Below, piece after piece: positions 62,968 to 64,000 of a stretch of 64,000 nt of DNA (within the stretch, counting starts at the first letter, position 1; each line of letters begins with the position of its first letter). A program made the position numbers and the translations under genes. Source of the stretch: Tamaricihabitans halophyticus (lineage in GTDB: Bacteria > Actinomycetota > Actinomycetes > Mycobacteriales > Pseudonocardiaceae). The notes below the pieces were generated by a model. It was not told where the DNA came from and did no database searches. It saw only the letters and a program-made list of their open reading frames with translations. Where the stretch lies: contig NZ_SLXQ01000001.1 in assembly GCF_004340875.1 (NCBI RefSeq), positions 992,001 through 1,056,000 on the forward strand, written 5' to 3'.

Positions 62968-64000
62968 TTGGCGAGGTCGTGCAGCACGGTGAGGTGCTTG
63001 GCCAGCACGGCTTCCATGGTGAAGTTGGCGTCCACCAGCGCGGAACCCGCGGCCGCCAGCTCGGCGGAGGCTGGCGGATCGGTCAACACCTCGATCAGCC
63101 GCGCGGCGAGCGCGCTCGCCGAACCCTGCGGCACCAGATGCACGTTGCTCCGGTCCACCAGCTTGATGTCCAGGAAGTTGTCCGCACGCACCGCGGCGAC
63201 CACCGGCACCCCGGCCGCCATGCTCTCCAAACTCGCCGTACCGAAGCCATAGCCCTGCAACTCGTGGCTTTCCACCGCCGCCGCCGCGAGGTAGTGCGGG
63301 ATATCCCGCTTCGGCACGGCACCCGTGGTCAGCACCGAATCCCGCACGCCCAGCTCGCGAGCCCGCCGCAGGAACGCGTCGAAGTACACCCCGCCGACGA
63401 CGACCAGCTTCGCCTTCGGCACGGACCGCAACACCTCGGGCATCGCTTCGACGAGCGCCATCCGGTCACGCAGCGGTATCACGTGCCCGGTGGAAAGGAT
63501 CACCGGCTCGGAACCGAGCCCGTGCCGCGCACGAACAAGCGCCGCGTCCCCGCCGCGCACCCATTCCGGGTGCACCCCAACCGGAATAGGCACCATGCCG
63601 GCGATGCCGCCGCGATACTTGCGTTCGATGTAGTCCCGCATCTGCACGTCCATCACCACGAACGTCGGTTTACAGCGGCGCATGAACGGCGCGACCACAA
63701 ACCGGTCCAGCACGTTGAACACCTGCTGGTACAGCTTGCGCGGGCTTTGCAGTCTGGTGTGGACACTGAGCAGCATCGGCACATCGTTCTTGCGGGCCCA
63801 CAGCCCGCTCGCCCAGGTCAGGTCGAAGAACTGGCCATGCGCGTGGATGACGTCCGGGCGGAAATCATCGAGCAGCTTGCGCACCCGGCGCGGCAGGCTT
63901 GGCCGCGCGGTAAAGGGGATGTCGAAGTTCACCGCGAGCCGGGTCTCCGGCATCCGGAACGCCGGCAATCGGACGACCCGGACACCGTCCGCATCCTCGT
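62955..64000 (-). CDS. GT4 family glycosyltransferase, 5' end outside the window
   Basis: A retaining GT-B glycosyltransferase. The frame is open to the window edge and reads EDADGVRVVRLPAF before the first possible TTG at 63968, so the start is beyond 64000. Visible motifs are VIHAHGQFFDLTWASGLWAR, VPIPVGVHPEW in the hinge, and the nucleotide-binding GYGFGTASLESMAAGVPVV (E-x7-E). Donor and acceptor are not predictable. The C-terminus NRNL and the stop come from a palindromic repeat. Confidence 0.88.
   Translation of the reverse strand, partial: EDADGVRVVRLPAFRMPETRLAVNFDIPFTARPSLPRRVRKLLDDFRPDVIHAHGQFFDLTWASGLWARKNDVPMLLSVHTRLQSPRKLYQQVFNVLDRFVVAPFMRRCKPTFVVMDVQMRDYIERKYRGGIAGMVPIPVGVHPEWVRGGDAALVRARHGLGSEPVILSTGHVIPLRDRMALVEAMPEVLRSVPKAKLVVVGGVYFDAFLRRARELGVRDSVLTTGAVPKRDIPHYLAAAAVESHELQGYGFGTASLESMAAGVPVVAAVRADNFLDIKLVDRSNVHLVPQGSASALAARLIEVLTDPPASAELAAAGSALVDANFTMEAVLAKHLTVLHDLANRNL

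Overview
The window is high-GC actinobacterial DNA (frequent GTG starts, GC-rich third codon positions, F420-type enzymes, XRE/DUF397 pairs, type VII-like proteins). A galactan/arabinan cell-wall operon (glf, PAP2, ubiA, aftB) implies an arabinogalactan wall. Together with the other families this suggests a Pseudonocardiaceae-like organism; the family is an inference. No rRNA, tRNA, CRISPR array, transposase or prophage was found.

Layout. 0-4.9 kb: the C-terminal part of a DUF3516 Ski2-like helicase, converging on a TAXI-type TRAP transporter pair. 4.9-9.4 kb: the minus-strand operon glf-PAP2-ubiA-aftB, with glfT2 missing from its usual place. 9.5-22.4 kb: a helix-hairpin-helix DNA-repair protein with an unusual leader (G-rich tract, hairpin, tandem repeats), an F420-dependent-type oxidoreductase, a HAD phosphatase, a second AftB-like GT-C enzyme, an LpxA-like acyltransferase, two large membrane proteins (DUF6541, YfhO), a P450, a GT2 and a small secreted protein. 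22.4-36.5 kb: a catabolic region holding a TetR gene, then an SDR, CoxG, a fused malonyl-CoA-synthetase-like/amidase protein, a molybdenum hydroxylase operon with two large subunits, a GntR regulator, an MFS transporter and an alpha/beta hydrolase. TGGTATACCA palindromes lie at the three promoter regions of this block, so it is probably one GntR regulon. 36.6-42.7 kb: a large LuxR regulator, a quinone-oxidoreductase-like protein, a DrrAB-like ABC exporter and an FMN reductase.

42.9-47.0 kb: a graspetide (omega-ester RiPP) cluster of precursor, ATP-grasp ligase and PIMT-like methyltransferase, beside a small unknown protein, an XRE/DUF5753 regulator and a DUF397 protein. The ligase gene carries an apparent 1-nt deletion that fuses its reading frame to the methyltransferase.

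47.1-56.9 kb: an unusual glycolipid or acyl-sugar cluster. A minus-strand operon, largely translationally coupled, encodes an LpxA-like acyltransferase, ACP, FabG-like SDR, AMP ligase, LuxE, LuxC, a flippase-like membrane protein and an enoyl-reductase-like protein. It faces a DegT aminotransferase and a Gfo/Idh oxidoreductase resembling GnnB/GnnA. 56.9-64 kb: a DcrB-like protein, two paralogous membrane-anchored proteins, an FG-GAP secreted protein, a Ddn/hemerythrin fusion, a type VII-like secreted pair and a truncated GT4.

Across all of this, eleven loci carry a family of short imperfect palindromes (CCGC...GCGG, 20-24 nt). They sit almost only at gene 3' ends and often supply the stop codon.
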